NCBI RefSeq assembly: GCF_027595985.1
Contig: NC_073312.1
Location: 8,667,780-8,731,779 of the forward strand
Reading direction: 5' to 3'
Source: Sorex araneus
Lineage: Eukaryota; Chordata; Mammalia; Eulipotyphla; Soricidae
DNA length: 64,000 nucleotides
The notes under the pieces were generated by a model. That model was not told the origin of the DNA. It made no database searches and saw nothing but the letters and a program-made list of their open reading frames with translations. Each line of letters opens with the position of its first letter. Position 1 is the first letter of the stretch. The position numbers and the translations under genes are program-made. Below, in pieces: positions 1-10,154 of the stretch.

Positions 1-40
1 GGAGTAGGAGGAGGAGAAGGAAAAGAAGGAGAAGAACTCC
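1..40. repeat. GGA/GAA purine-rich simple repeat (left edge)
   Basis: Degenerate GGA/GAA/AAG triplets run in from the left edge, so the array is cut by the window. It is low-complexity sequence with no coding signal. Confidence 0.7.
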
Positions 41-1057
41 AAGCCTTCACACTTAGCCAGGCGGCTGAGGGCCATAAGTTGGTTCCCGCCTGTGGGTGTT
101 GGTGGGACCCAGCCTTGCTCCAGTTTCCTGTCGGCGAAGGGGAGACGACCTCCACGGACTCACAGGGTGGGATGCCGGATGCCCCCAGCCACGGGGGTAG
201 TGTGCAACCCCGCTCCCAGGGCAGCTGGGGGGTGCCGGCAGGTGTGAGGCTGGCCGCCGCGCTGGCTTTTGTCAGCCCTTTTGCGCGAGATGCAATTCAT
301 GGCGGGATTCAGCCCTTTCAAGGGCACAATCAGCGGTTTTGAGCGGTGTGCACAACGTCTGGCTACATCACCAGGATTCAGCTCCGGCGCGCGTTCTCCT
401 CACCCCAGAGAAACCTCCCCTCCCCTGGCCCCCCACCCTAGCACGGCTGTGCTTTCCGCATGGGGTTTATTGCTCTGGACCGGTCCCGATGACAGGAATC
501 ATTATCATCTGTGGGCGTTTGTGTTTGTTTTATCTGGCAGATGATTTTGAAGGTTCAGCCATATTATGGGAATAATCAGCAGGCTGATGGGGGGCTCCCT
601 GGCAGCCACTCCCAGAGGTAGCACGAGGGGGTCGGCCTGAAGTGGGGCTCCAGGGGCCACCCCCGGTAGTGCTGGTGGGAAGTAGGCGGGGGCACTTGCA
701 TGGCGGGAGGAACTCGGGGGTCGGAATATGTCTGGATATTTTCTTTCACTCCGTTGTATTTTATCACGCCACGATTCCCTCGCACCCAGTACTTGGTGGG
801 AACGTGTGTGGGTTCTACTCTGGTCTCTGATGGACAATGCCACGGTGCTTCTCTGTGCCTGGGGTCTCCAGGGAAAAGGTTTTTCAGTTTTCTTATGTGT
901 GGACCCAGGGGCTGAATGGCAGAGCTCGTGGATGTGTCTGTATGTGACCTTCTGACGACCAGAAGGTCGTCACAGTGACATCCCCACCAGCCACACCAGG
1001 TGTTTCCACTGTCCCACCAACACACACTCAGCAGCTTTCCGAGTCGGCTGCCCTGGC

Positions 1058-1059
<2 letters not shown>
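41..1059. other. Unique intergenic sequence; conserved-looking part at 270-575
   Basis: No SINE, LINE or gene is recognised here. The stretch 270-575 is less GC-rich than its left flank and contains ATTATCATCTG, TTTATCTGGCAGATG and GGAATAATCAG, which are GATA/homeobox/bHLH-like words typical of mammalian enhancers. That is only an impression; no alignment was possible. Open frames across this region do not resemble any protein I know. Confidence 0.4.

Positions 1060-1093
<34 letters not shown>
1060..1093. repeat. (TG)n microsatellite
   Basis: An uninterrupted TG dinucleotide run of about 17 units. The open frames crossing it encode poly-Val/Cys or poly-His/Thr and are artefacts. Confidence 0.95.
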
Positions 1094-1095
<2 letters not shown>

Positions 1096-2309
1096 TTCCG
1101 GCTTGCATTTCCCCCGGTGACTCCTGGCCTGAGTCTCTTTCCCTGTGCTTACCGGCCACTGAGACCTGCCATCTGCTGACGGGGCTGTCCTGTATGATTG
1201 CTTCACTGTTTTGGCATTGAGCTGAGGCACTGAAAGCTTCTGGCATGGAATTGTATCCTGGAAATAGGAGAGGGAGCCCTGGGAAGGAGAGGGAGAGGTC
1301 CCCTTGGTTTTACCTTCCCTCTCAGACCTTTCCTGGAGGTCTAAGAGTTTGTTAGGCATCTGACAAGCTCTTGCTGTACCCAGGAAGCCTGGGTTTCCCA
1401 GGGTCCCTCACACACCTGCCCACTCCAGCCTGCCCTCTTGACAAGCACCGCTCTGAGGTTGTTCAAGTGTGGGTCTCTTGACCTCAGTGTTGACTCTGAT
1501 TTCCATGTTTGACTCTATCGTTCCTCAACACCACCTTTATGCCTGACTCCCCTGATCTGCCCCCATTGTTTCTTGTCTGTCTCTTTTTCCTCTCATTCCC
1601 CCTTTCGTTCTTTCTCTCCCTATACACTAAGGCCAAGGCTGATCTGAGCATCCCCCTCCCCCTTTAAAACATTGCACTCCCTCGTCCAGTCACCCTAGTG
1701 ATTTCCCAAAAAATTCCCCAAACTTTCCACAAACCTTACTTATGCAGGCTAAGGATGGAGTGTGCCCCCACCAGAAAGTGCCACGGACTCCTCAAGGCTC
1801 TGCTTGGCATCTGCCATCTGTGGCCCATTCTTGCCCACCCCTCCACAGTCCAGGCACTGTCCCCTGCTGCAGCCCAGGCCTGAGGTTTCCCAGTGGCCAA
1901 CACTACTTAGAGTTCTACTGCAGAGACACCGTAAGCACTTCAGAATCCACCTGAGATAAGGAGGGTTGAGATCCTGAGTCTTGGTAGAAAGATTACACAC
2001 AATAGAATCATCATCTTCCAAAGTAACGCAAGATTCGATAGCCAGTGTCAGATCGGCCTTCCGCTTCCAGTTGTCCCATAAATGTCATACTTCTAAAGAA
2101 GTTGGTTTCTTTGAGTCAGGAACCCCGAGTCTATACAAAGTGATTGGTGGACTTGTTCTCTTGGTTTTATTCTACTCCTCAACCACTTGTTTTTCCCTCT
2201 TGCAGCTGAATGTTGAGAGAAACCAGGCTGTCTGCTCTGTGGCACTCCCAACAACCCGAATTTTTGAAGACGTCCCTTTGGTACCTTTCATTTTTTGATT
2301 TTCAGATTT
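1094..2309. other. Unique intergenic sequence
   Basis: I see no repeat family, RNA gene or conserved protein. The section 1500-1640 is pyrimidine-rich but not tandem. The short open frames on both strands show no domain or splice context. Confidence 0.4.
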
Positions 2310-2493
2310 TTTTCAAAATTGAATATCCATGAGAAAGATCATTACAGAGCTGTTTATGATTGAGTTTAAGTCATACAGTGATCCAACACCCATCCCTCCA
2401 CCAGTGTACATTTCCCGCCACCAATGTCCCCTGTTTCCCTCCCACCCACCCCCAACACCTCCCCCCAAGCCTGTCTCTATGGTGGGCACTTTT

Positions 2494-2547
<54 letters not shown>

Positions 2548-2599
2548 CCTCTCTCTCTCCCCCCTCTCCCCTCTCTCTCTCCCTCTCCCTCTCTCTCCT

Positions 2600-2664
<65 letters not shown>

Positions 2665-2745
2665 TTTGTGTATATATGATTTGCAATACAGGTACTAAGA
2701 GGTCTCCGTATTTGTTCTGGGCGTTTGGTATGTTTATCAGAGTGG
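2310..2745 (-). mobile_element. LINE-1 3' end (truncated), with expanded CT tract
   Basis: Read on the minus strand this is the 3' UTR of the L1 family seen repeatedly in the window. The landmarks in plus-strand order are a poly(A)-like edge, TTTATGATTGAGTTTAAGTC, CCCTCCACCAGTGTACATTT, CCTGTCTCTATGG, a long CT tract (about 2500-2660) and TTTGCAATACAGGTACT. The CT tract sits where the other copies have only a short pyrimidine run, so it has expanded. No ORF2 sequence is retained. Confidence 0.75.
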
Positions 2746-2889
2746 TAAGGCCAGAGTAGCTTTCTTAACTGGGTGGCAGCTTTGGGACGTGATGTGACTG
2801 CAAAGGCTTCTGGAAGTATGGGGGGGTGAGGGATGGGGGGAAGCAGCCCATCCCGAACCTGAGAAAACCTGGAGATTTCAGACCCTTTT
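2746..2889. other. Unique spacer
   Basis: Sequence between the L1 end and a SINE, including the left target duplication of that SINE (2880-2899). Nothing else is recognised. Confidence 0.4.
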
Positions 2890-2899
2890 GTGTCTTTTT

Positions 2900-3076
2900 T
2901 TTAATTTTTTTTTCTTTTTGGGTCCCACCTGGCGATGCACAGGGGTTACTCCTGGCTCTGCACTCAGGAATTACTCCTGGCGGTGCTCAGGGGGACCATA
3001 TGGGATGCTGGGAATCGAACCCGGTTGACTGCGTGCAAGGCAAACGCCCTACCCGCTGTGCTATTGCTCCAGCCCC
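2900..3076 (-). mobile_element. SOR SINE with 20-bp target duplication
   Basis: Complete shrew SINE on the minus strand: poly(T) on the left, GCTTTTTGGGTC-type body (here CTTTTTGGGTCC), B box complement GGAATCGAACC, A-box region and the terminal GCTCCAGCCCC. It is flanked by a perfect 20-bp direct repeat beginning AGACCCTTTTG at 2880-2899 and 3077-3096. That marks L1-mediated insertion and, because the repeats are identical, a fairly recent one. Such copies are Pol III-derived and non-coding. Confidence 0.95.
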
Positions 3077-3096
3077 AGACCCTTTTGTGTCTTTTT

Positions 3097-3918
3097 ACAT
3101 ATTCCGCTGTCTTCTGTGTTTCTAGTAAATTGGTAGTTGAGTCTAGATGCTTCAACAGGTTCAGGTTCGTGCAGGGAGCTCGCTGCTGCATGAGAAATGG
3201 CATTTAGTCTGGCCAGAGTACACACGTAATGTCTCCCCGAACTCAGCCCCAGGACTTTGTCTAGATTGCCTCTGCCTCACCGTGGAGGTCACGAGGCTGT
3301 GGCTTCCTTCAGCCTGCAGTGCCCGCACTGCCACAGGTCTCGGAGGGAGATGCAGCAGGTCTCGGGGGCAGCACCCTAGGCTTAGGGTAGGGAAGGCTCA
3401 GGGCACCTGGGGCCACTCCGGGGGCCACTTGGGAAGCTGAGCCGGCCTTTCAGAGCTGCCCAGGGGTGTGGTTGTTTTGATGAGGAAAATAGACCCCGGC
3501 CACTTCCCAGCAGGCTGACTTGCAGGCTGACGGCCGAGGGCCGAGCTCCGAGTGCCAGCTGAGCCCCGGTGACGCGGCCCAACCGTGGAATGCATTCAGG
3601 ATGTCCTTGAGATGGTCTGAGCCTCGCTCTGTAACCTTGGTAACCTGGGAATGTACTCCCGTGTGCTCGTGTCCTTGAGGCGGTCCAGGCCCTGCTCACA
3701 GAAAAACAGACTGAGAATGTCTGCTCCTGCCTCCCCGCCAGCGGCCTGCAAACGCCGCTGCAAACGTCAGACGTTTATTTATAAAATGGAGCTCTCGTCT
3801 TTGTTCAAGTCCAGTTCTGGAGTACGTGCCCTGCTTGGCCTGCTAGTGGGCTCGATGCAGCATCTTCCCGCTTCTTAAGGCGCGCTGCTTGGGTGTTCGC
3901 TGGCTTTGGGTAGGAATT
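3097..3918. other. Unique GC-rich intergenic sequence
   Basis: No repeat or gene is recognised. Both-strand open frames occur because stops are rare in this composition; none has a recognisable domain or plausible splice context. Confidence 0.35.
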
Positions 3919-4074
3919 TTGCACCATTTGGGGCCCTCTGGTGCCAGGGACCACCAGGGTCACCCTGGCAGAGAGAGCTCCGAGCGACCAGGGCTCAGCC
4001 TGTCTGGCTCAGGGGACCAAGCCAGGTTCTGCTGATGCAAGGCAGTGCTCTGACCCGGTGCTCTCTCTAGCCCC
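3919..4074 (-). mobile_element. Old SOR-like SINE, diverged
   Basis: The right part (CAAGCCAGGTTCTGCTGATGCAAGGC through CTCTCTAGCCCC) matches the minus-strand head of SOR at a low level, and the left part keeps only the body spacing. No target duplication is visible. It could be a related older tRNA SINE instead. Confidence 0.45.
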
Positions 4075-4190
4075 AGATCCTCCCCCCCGGTGGTTGATCT
4101 AACTCAGGGAGGCCCCCCGAGAGCTGCAGAAACCCAGGGCCTCACAGGCGCCGATGCTACCTGAGCCAGGTGCCTGGTGCCCAAACCTGA

Positions 4191-4354
4191 TTTTTGTTTT
4201 TTTTTTTTTTGAGGGGAGAGGAGGGGGGCAAACCTGGCAGTGTTCAGGGATTAGTCCTGGTAGAACTCGGGGGACCATATGGGACCCTAGGGATCAAACC
4301 CAGGTTGGCCACGTGCAATGCAAGTGCCCTACCCACTGTAGAATAGTTCTGGCC
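4191..4354 (-). mobile_element. SOR SINE, diverged, with target duplication
   Basis: Minus-strand SOR copy: poly(T), a G-rich interruption, then CCTGGCAGTGTTCAGGGATTAGTCC, GGACCATATGGGA, GGATCAAACCC (B box complement) and TTCTGGCCC. It is flanked by the 16-bp direct repeat CCCAAACCTGATTTTT at 4180-4195 and 4355-4370. The body carries many substitutions, so it is older than the copy at 2900. Confidence 0.8.
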
Positions 4355-4370
4355 CCCAAACCTGATTTTT

Positions 4371-4500
4371 TAAAAAAAAATTTATTTAAACACTGTGGTT
4401 TACAAATATTATACAGTTGTCTCAGGCATTCAGTGTCCCAACGGCAATCCCACACCATGTGACCTTCCCTCCTCTCCCCCCACTCAAGCCTACCCCTTAT
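4371..4500 (-). mobile_element. Possible short L1-type 3' end
   Basis: The segment AAACACTGTGGTTTACAAAT, then CATTCAGTGTCCCAACGGCA, then a C-rich stretch has the layout of the minus-strand L1 3' ends elsewhere in the window, but the wording differs. It may be another LINE 3' end or a chance resemblance. Confidence 0.35.
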
Positions 4501-4694
4501 TTTTTATTTATTTTATTTATTTTACTTTTTTTGCTTTTTGGGTCACACCTGGCAATGCACAGGGGTTACTCCTGGCTTTGCACTCAGGAATTACTCCTGG
4601 CGGTGCTCAGGGACCATATGGGATGCTGGGAATCGAACCCAGGTCGGCTGTGTGCAAGGCAAATGCCCTATCCGTGTGCTATCGCTCCAGCTCC
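4501..4694 (-). mobile_element. SOR SINE (minus strand)
   Basis: A TTTA-type tail (4501-4530) is followed by GCTTTTTGGGTCACACC, the body, GGAATCGAACCC (B box complement), GCAAGGCAAATGCCC and GCTCCAGCTCC. Possible imperfect target repeats (CAAGC...CTTA) lie at both ends but are not clear. Confidence 0.9.
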
Positions 4695-4718
4695 ACAAGC
4701 TTGCCACTTAATAGGCAC

Positions 4719-4983
4719 ACAGTATCACTGTATGACTTCACTGTCATCCCGTTGCTCCTCAATTTACTCGAGCGGGCACCAGTAACATTTCTATTCCTCC
4801 CAGCCCTGAGATTTTAGCTGCCTCTCCTTACTTGTCTTTCCTAACGATTGGAGGCTCTTTCAGGGTCAGGGGAGTGAGACCTATTGTTACTGTTTTTGGC
4901 ATATCAAATATGCCACGGGTAGCTTGTTAGGCTCTTCCTGTGCAGGCGAGATACTCTCTGTAGCTTGCCAGGCTCTCCGAAAG
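4719..4983 (-). mobile_element. SOR-related SINE of the second body type (long form), minus strand
   Basis: This copy carries the alternative body: (T)CACTGT tail, CTCGAGCGGGCACCAG, an extra internal block (GATTTTAGCTGCC ... TTTCAGGGTCAGGGGAGTGAG), GTTACTGTTTTTGGCATATC, AATATGCCACGGG and GCTTGCCAGGCTCTC. The tRNA head is missing; the body runs straight into a TA/TG microsatellite. It pairs in inverted orientation with the copy at 5323-5613. Confidence 0.75.
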
Positions 4984-5012
4984 GTATATGTGTATGTATG
5001 TGTATATATATA

Positions 5013-5073
<61 letters not shown>
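4984..5073. repeat. (TATG)/(TA)n microsatellite
   Basis: Mixed TATG/TGTA units give way to a pure TA run. The array abuts the SINE body exactly where the tRNA head would be expected. Confidence 0.95.
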
Positions 5074-5075
<2 letters not shown>

Positions 5076-5322
5076 GCCCACAGCCATGCTCAGGGTCACT
5101 CTCCACACATTTGGATGAGCCTCATGCATGAAGGAACCGGCAGAAGAACCCAGGTGTGCAGGACCCGGGGCCGAGATCTCCAAGGCTGCTCGGATCAGGA
5201 CTGGGCCTCTTCCACCCAGATTCCCCATTTTCTAGTAGTTAGGCAGTCACACCCAGAAACTGCACCTGGCTCCATGTAATTCCATCAGCGGCCACGAGAC
5301 ATCTTATAGCCTAGTTCTACAT
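5074..5322. other. Unrecognised spacer between inverted SINE bodies
   Basis: About 250 bp between a TA microsatellite and a plus-strand SINE body. It may be unique sequence or an unlisted repeat; I cannot classify it. Confidence 0.3.
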
Positions 5323-5613
5323 CTTGGAGAACGTGGCAAACTACCGAGAATTTACTGCCCTCACAGGGGAGAGCTTGGCAAGCTCCCCGTGGCGTATTCA
5401 TATGCCACATACAGTAACAATAATGTCTCATTCCCCTGACCCTGAAGAGCCCCTAATGTGGCACCATTGGGAAGGACGAGTAAAGAGAGGCTGATAAAAT
5501 TTCAGGGCTAGGACAAATTGAGACATTACTAGGCCTGCTCGAGCAAATCCATGATCAACAGGATGACAGTGATACAGTGATACAGTGTATCAGTAATACA
5601 GTGATACAGTAAT
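5323..5613 (+). mobile_element. SOR-related SINE of the second body type (long form), plus strand
   Basis: Headless copy of the alternative body: CTTGGAGAACGTGGCAAACTA, GCTTGGCAAGCTCCCCGTGG, CATATGCCACATACAGTAAC, CCCCTGACCCTGAAGAGCCC, CTGCTCGAGCAAATCCATGA and a GATACAGT-unit tail. It includes the extra internal block that shorter copies lack. Confidence 0.75.
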
Positions 5614-6317
5614 ATATATTACTCTTTGTTGCCTACCAGGCACAAAGTAAATTTATTTTATATTACTATTACAATAAAATGGTAAATGGAATTATTAAAT
5701 AGAAATTAAAGAAAATAGTTTAGCATAGAAAAATTGTGAAAATGATGATTTCTCACAATGGTGTGATTGAAGCCATTGAGGATTCACAGAGCTGTTCCCT
5801 GGGCCTTCGTGTTAACTGTTTTCGCTTATCGAGCTTCTTCGTGGGCTTCTTTTTGAACCTGCTTTATTTATGGGCGTCTCTGCCTCTCCTGTCTCATTTG
5901 TTGTGCTCCTGCTGCTCATATGTCAGTATTTTAGAAGTGGGGGGGATATCTCACGGCCCAGCTCCATGTGCTTTATGGACTCTGGGATCCGTCTAACTGG
6001 GTCCATTCCCGGTCACCCCCTCTCCAGGGGTCACAGAATTTTCAGGCTGCCGTAAGGGGAGTTTCCTCAGGCTGGCGTCTCTTCCGATTAGTCATGATGC
6101 AGTGAAGTTGGATCGCTTGCATGGAGGATGCTCGGGGATACGGTGCAGCTGCTGGGCCTTTGCAGGGTGGGGGCTCAGCCTGCTCCCCTCCCCCCTCCTC
6201 TCTGCGCCCCAGATTTCAGCCTGAAGACCTGAGTATCTGCTTCATCGACTCGGCCTCTCTTCCAAGATCAGCCGTGCGGCGGTGAGCTGGGCCGTTTACA
6301 TGGTGCTGGCTGTCTTC
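5614..6317. other. Unique sequence, AT-rich at first
   Basis: The part 5614-5740 is A/T-rich with repeated ACAGTAATA-like words that trail off the preceding SINE tail. The rest is unclassified unique sequence with no coding support. Confidence 0.35.
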
Positions 6318-6506
6318 TTTTGGGGAGTTGGGGGGGGGGGCGCGGAGGGAGCACACCTGACGGTGCTCTGCTCAGGGCTGAGCCCTGGCTCTGCACTCAG
6401 GGGTCACTCCTGGTGGGGCCCAGGGCACCACATGTGATGCCGGGGATTGAACCCGGGTCAATTGCGTGTAAGACAAATGCCCTAACCACTGCTCTATTGC
6501 TCCATA
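6318..6506 (-). mobile_element. SOR SINE, diverged (minus strand)
   Basis: After a G-rich start, the body (GCACACCTGACGGTGCTCTGC, CTCTGCACTCAGGGGTCACTCC), the B box complement GGATTGAACCCGGG and CTCTATTGCTCCA are recognisable. Several internal indels mark it as old. Confidence 0.75.
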
Positions 6507-7795
6507 CACCCACCCCCCACCCCCCGACCCGATTCTGGGTAAGTTCACACAAAACTCCTTTCCTCTTACCAGTGGCTCACTGTGAAATGCCACCGTAAAC
6601 CCTGGCCGTGGGGGGACCGGCTAGCCCCGGACTCAGCACAGCAATCCCTCCAGATCTAGCACCTCTGCCTGCTGGGCTCCGGGTCCCACGGAACGGACTC
6701 TCACTCAAGCTGGTCCCTCATGCAGGTGCAGGTGGGGGACCCCCACCCCCCCAGGGCTCTCCCAGATAGGCGTGTGCTCTCACTCGGCCCGGGGGCCCCT
6801 CCACCCCCTTTCCCAGGTGTGCTGCTTCCCGGCTCTCAGAGTCTGACTTCCAGTCTGGCCAGAGAGCAGGGAGCACTCCTTGCAGGGCACTGAGGCTCCT
6901 CCAGCTGGACTCCCAGCCCAGCTGCTGCTGGGGCACTCGCTTCCCGAAGATTCTGCTTTCTCACCGGGAGCCGGGGTCGCAGGCAGATGCGGTGCAGGAG
7001 CGGGTCAGCCCCCGCACCTGGAGACCCTAGTTGCCAGGGAATTTATTCTGCCTCTAAGTGCCTCGGACGGACCTAGGGGTCTCCCGCACTGTGGGGGTGC
7101 TGGGATAATTGCTCCAGTACTTGGTTAAGAGACAAAAGCTCTCCACGTTCCCATTAGCTACCTGCTCGAGCCCGTTCCAGCCCACTGCCCCAGGAACCTC
7201 TACGGTACAGTTTCTCAGCCGGGAAGGAGTCAAATCCTCCACTGCCACGGCAGCCGCTGCCCGCCGCGCCGGGAATTCACTGACAGCACAAATCAGCTGG
7301 TTCTCCCCAACCTCCCCCTCCTCTCCCTCCTCCCCTCCTCTCCCTCCTCCCTCCTCCCTCTCCTCCACCACTGACAGGGCCAGGAAGGTGTTTGGGCTTT
7401 AAATTCCAAATGTCCCAAGAAACGCTTTCCTCCGACGGTGGGTTCTGATGAGTTCATTTCTCAGGAAGGGAACAGAGTGGGCAGGAGCCAGGAGCAGCCC
7501 CCGTGTCAGGAAGAATAGCACAGCGGCACAGCCACCTACTACTTGCATATGTTTACTTAATCACATTGGAATTCTCTTTGAACTTGACCCCGGGGGATAG
7601 AGATTACAGAACTGGCGGGAGCTCAAGTAATCCATCGAAATAGAGTTTAATGTCACAGGGGGACTTCAGGAGAGAAGGCAGAAGGAGCCGTTGGCAAAAG
7701 GCACCGAATCAATGTGACTTCCACAGGCTGGGATACACTTTCCTGCCTGGGGCGGGGTCTGTCTCCACATGTTAGTCTATGGGTTATCCTACCCC

Positions 7796-7796
<1 letters not shown>
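6507..7796. other. Unique sequence with a TCC-rich tract
   Basis: Mostly unclassified GC-rich DNA. A CCTCC/TCCC tract lies at about 7310-7370. The section 7540-7640 (TACTTGCATATGTTTACTTAATC, then CAAGTAATCCATCGAAATAG) has octamer/forkhead/homeobox-like words and could be a conserved element, but this is not demonstrable here. Confidence 0.35.

Positions 7797-7866
<70 letters not shown>
7797..7866. repeat. (AC)n microsatellite, about 35 units
   Basis: A pure, uninterrupted AC run of about 70 bp, long enough to be highly polymorphic. The poly-Cys/Val frames crossing it are not genes. Confidence 0.97.
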
Positions 7867-7868
<2 letters not shown>

Positions 7869-8150
7869 CTTGAAGGGATATAAATAACTGTGTGGCCCAG
7901 TTTTTGTCCCACTGGGAGGACAATGAAGAATCTAATCCCTGAAATTGCCCCTCCACCTCCACCCTGTTCCGTCAGGCAGGACTGAGCAATGGTTAGCGCA
8001 AATGCTATTTGGCTCCGAGGGAGGAGAGCCGTCTCGGGGACCAAGGTCAGGTGGGCGGGCCAGTGAAGCAGACCAGTGACCACAGGTCTCTGTCGACACT
8101 CGGTTTCCAGATTCCTCAATATTTTTTAAAAAATGAAAATAGGGAGTGAT
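7867..8150. other. Unique spacer
   Basis: Unclassified unique sequence. Its last 15 bp (8136-8150) are the left target duplication of the next SINE. Confidence 0.4.
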
Positions 8151-8339
8151 AGGGGCTGGAGTGGTAGCATAGCGGGTAGGGCGTTTGCCTTGCACGCGGC
8201 CAACCTGGGTTCGAATCCCAGCATCCCATATGGTCCCCTGAGCACCGCCAGGAGTAATTCCTGAGTGCAAAGCCAGGAGTAACCCCTGTGCATTGCCGGG
8301 TGTGACCCAAAAAGCAAAAAAAAAAAAAAAAAAAAAAAA
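8151..8339 (+). mobile_element. SOR SINE, full length, with target duplication
   Basis: Plus-strand copy: GGGGCTGGAGTGGTAGCATAG (A-box region), GGGTTCGAATCCC (intact B box), the conserved body and GTGACCCAAAAAGC, then about 25 A. The 15-bp direct repeat AAAATAGGGAGTGAT occurs at 8136-8150 and 8336-8350. One of the best-preserved copies in the window. Confidence 0.96.
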
Positions 8340-8350
8340 TAGGGAGTGAT

Positions 8351-9122
8351 AATGATGCTCAGACTCAGAATTAGAAAAGGGAAAAGTTGATTGGAAAGCT
8401 GAAGAGGGAGAAACTCCCCAGCCAGGGAGGATTTTGGCGTGGGATGGAGTTGGGTATGGCTCCGTTTGTGGGGTTTTATGGGAAAACTGGGTCTCCGTGT
8501 CACTAGTGAAGTGGCGAGAGTGTTACAGAGTACGGGAGGGTGTCCAGAGCCACCCGGCCAGTCTCGGGCCTTCTGGGTTACTCTGACCGTTGGCCTGGCA
8601 TTTCCCATTGTCTCCTGGTTTCCCCTGAGCCTAAGTCTGGGGCAGAATCTGTGACGATTTGCCGGCGCCCTTGCTCTCCGGGTCACATGCCCGCCCTGCT
8701 GGGATGCCTTCTCTGAGAACCGGGACCTGGGCGAATGGGGGTTGAGTCTTTGTGTGTCTCTGTGTGCGAGCGAGGGGCCGAGACCATCAGCGCCCCCACC
8801 CCGGGAACTGGTGAGGGCTGCAGTGACTCGCCCATCTGAGACCTGCGGGGTCAGAACCAGGAGACGTCCCTGTGCAGCGAAGTGGAGACGCTGGAGCTTC
8901 CAAGATGCCTCGTGGGCTTGGATCTCTCACGCTCACTTCTGGCCCCCTGGAGGTGTAGAATCGAGCGGGTCTGAGCGCAGGCCCAGCCCGGAACCAGCCC
9001 CACCTCCCGGCCCTGCGGAGTGTGGCGGAAACACTTTTCCCGGAAAACAGCCCGTTCTGCTGCATCCCCCTGTCTGGGAGGGGCCTGGGCTTCCCAACAG
9101 GAGCGGGAAGCCTGTGGGGAGA
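8351..9122. other. Unique GC-rich sequence
   Basis: No repeat or gene recognised. The overlapping long frames on both strands between 8742 and 9260 reflect composition and share no recognisable domain. Confidence 0.35.
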
Positions 9123-9157
9123 GGCGGGGGGGGGGGGGGGGGGGGAGGGGGGGCGGA
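9123..9157. repeat. Poly(G) run
   Basis: A run of about 20 G, interrupted once and continued. Capable of G-quadruplex formation and prone to sequencing error. Confidence 0.9.
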
Positions 9158-9274
9158 AGTGAAGGAATGGTCCTGGACGGCGCCCCGAGGCCGCCTGCTG
9201 GCCTGGCCACACCAGAGACAGGTCAGGCCACCTCCACATGGTCCTTCTCTGCATTTCTAGAAACAGCTCCTATT

Positions 9275-9474
9275 ATTATTATTATTACTATTATTATTAT
9301 TATTATTATTTGGTTTTGGGTCACACCTGGCTCTGCACAGGGGTTACTCCTGGCTCTGCACGCAGGAATTATCCTTGGCGGTGCTCAGGGGACCCTATGG
9401 GACGCTGGGAATCGAACCCGGGTCGGTCGCGTGCAAGGCAAACGCCCTACCTGCTGTGCTATCGCTCCAGCCCC
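9275..9474 (-). mobile_element. SOR SINE with ATT-repeat tail, inserted at an L1 boundary
   Basis: Minus-strand SOR: (ATT)n tail at 9271-9310 in place of plain poly(T), GGTTTTGGGTCACACC, body, GGAATCGAACCCGGG and GCTCCAGCCCC. It is flanked by GAAACAGCTCCTATT at 9260-9274 and 9475-9489. The duplicated site includes the first bases of the L1 that follows, so this SINE arrived after that L1. Confidence 0.93.
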
Positions 9475-9489
9475 GAAACAGCTCCTATT

Positions 9490-9838
9490 TTCAGCACACG
9501 TGTACCGTCCGGAGCGGTTCCTCTGACCCTCAGTTACTTAGTGGTCTCTATGGACCACACAGGATGGCCGCTTAGTACCTCTGTTGCAAACCATAACACA
9601 CAAAAGGAGAGAGAGAGTAAGAGGGAATGTGTCTGCCACAGAGGTGGGGGGTGGGAAGGTGTGGGGGTCGTGGGAGGGATACTGGGAACGTCGGTGGTGG
9701 AGAGTGGGCACTGGTGGAGGGTGGGTCCTGGAACATTGTTTGATTGAAACGTAATCATGAAAGTTTGTAAGTCTGTAAAAAATTAAAAAAATTTTAAAAT
9801 ATAAATAAATAATTTTAAAAATAGAAAAAAAAAATAAA
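9490..9838 (+). mobile_element. Short LINE-1 insertion with inverted 5' segment
   Basis: From about 9552 onward this is plus-strand L1 3' UTR (CAAACCATAACACAC, a purine tract, CACTGGTGGAGGGTGGG, GAAACGTAATCATGA) ending in an A-rich tail. The first 60 bp (CAGCACACGTG ... CTTAGTGGTCTC) are the adjoining L1 part in reverse orientation, which is the hallmark of twin priming. The target repeat AAACAGCTCCTA occurs before it (9261) and after it (9839). Confidence 0.8.
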
Positions 9839-10154
9839 AACAGCTCCTAGGTCCTTCCCAGGAGAACTGGACTCCTGAGGGTCTTGCCAGTGGGGGAAGG
9901 CGGGGCCGCTTCTCATGCTTTTCCTCTGCGCCCTGCACCGTGCGAGTCACACAGACCAGCCCCACCTCAGGAAGAGGGTGACGCGCTGCGCGGCTCAGGA
10001 GATGCTGTGGGTGGAGAGCGAGTCGGGCCCGCAGCAGGCCTGGCTGCAGGCCTGGGCACTGCCTGGTTCCTGGGTAGGGAAGGCCGCCAGGGAGTGACCC
10101 TGAACACAGAGGTGGGTGTGGCCCCCCAAACAAAAAGAAGCAGGTCACAGTTCC
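9839..10154. other. Unique spacer
   Basis: Begins with the right target duplication of the L1 insertion. The remainder is unclassified GC-rich DNA. Confidence 0.35.
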
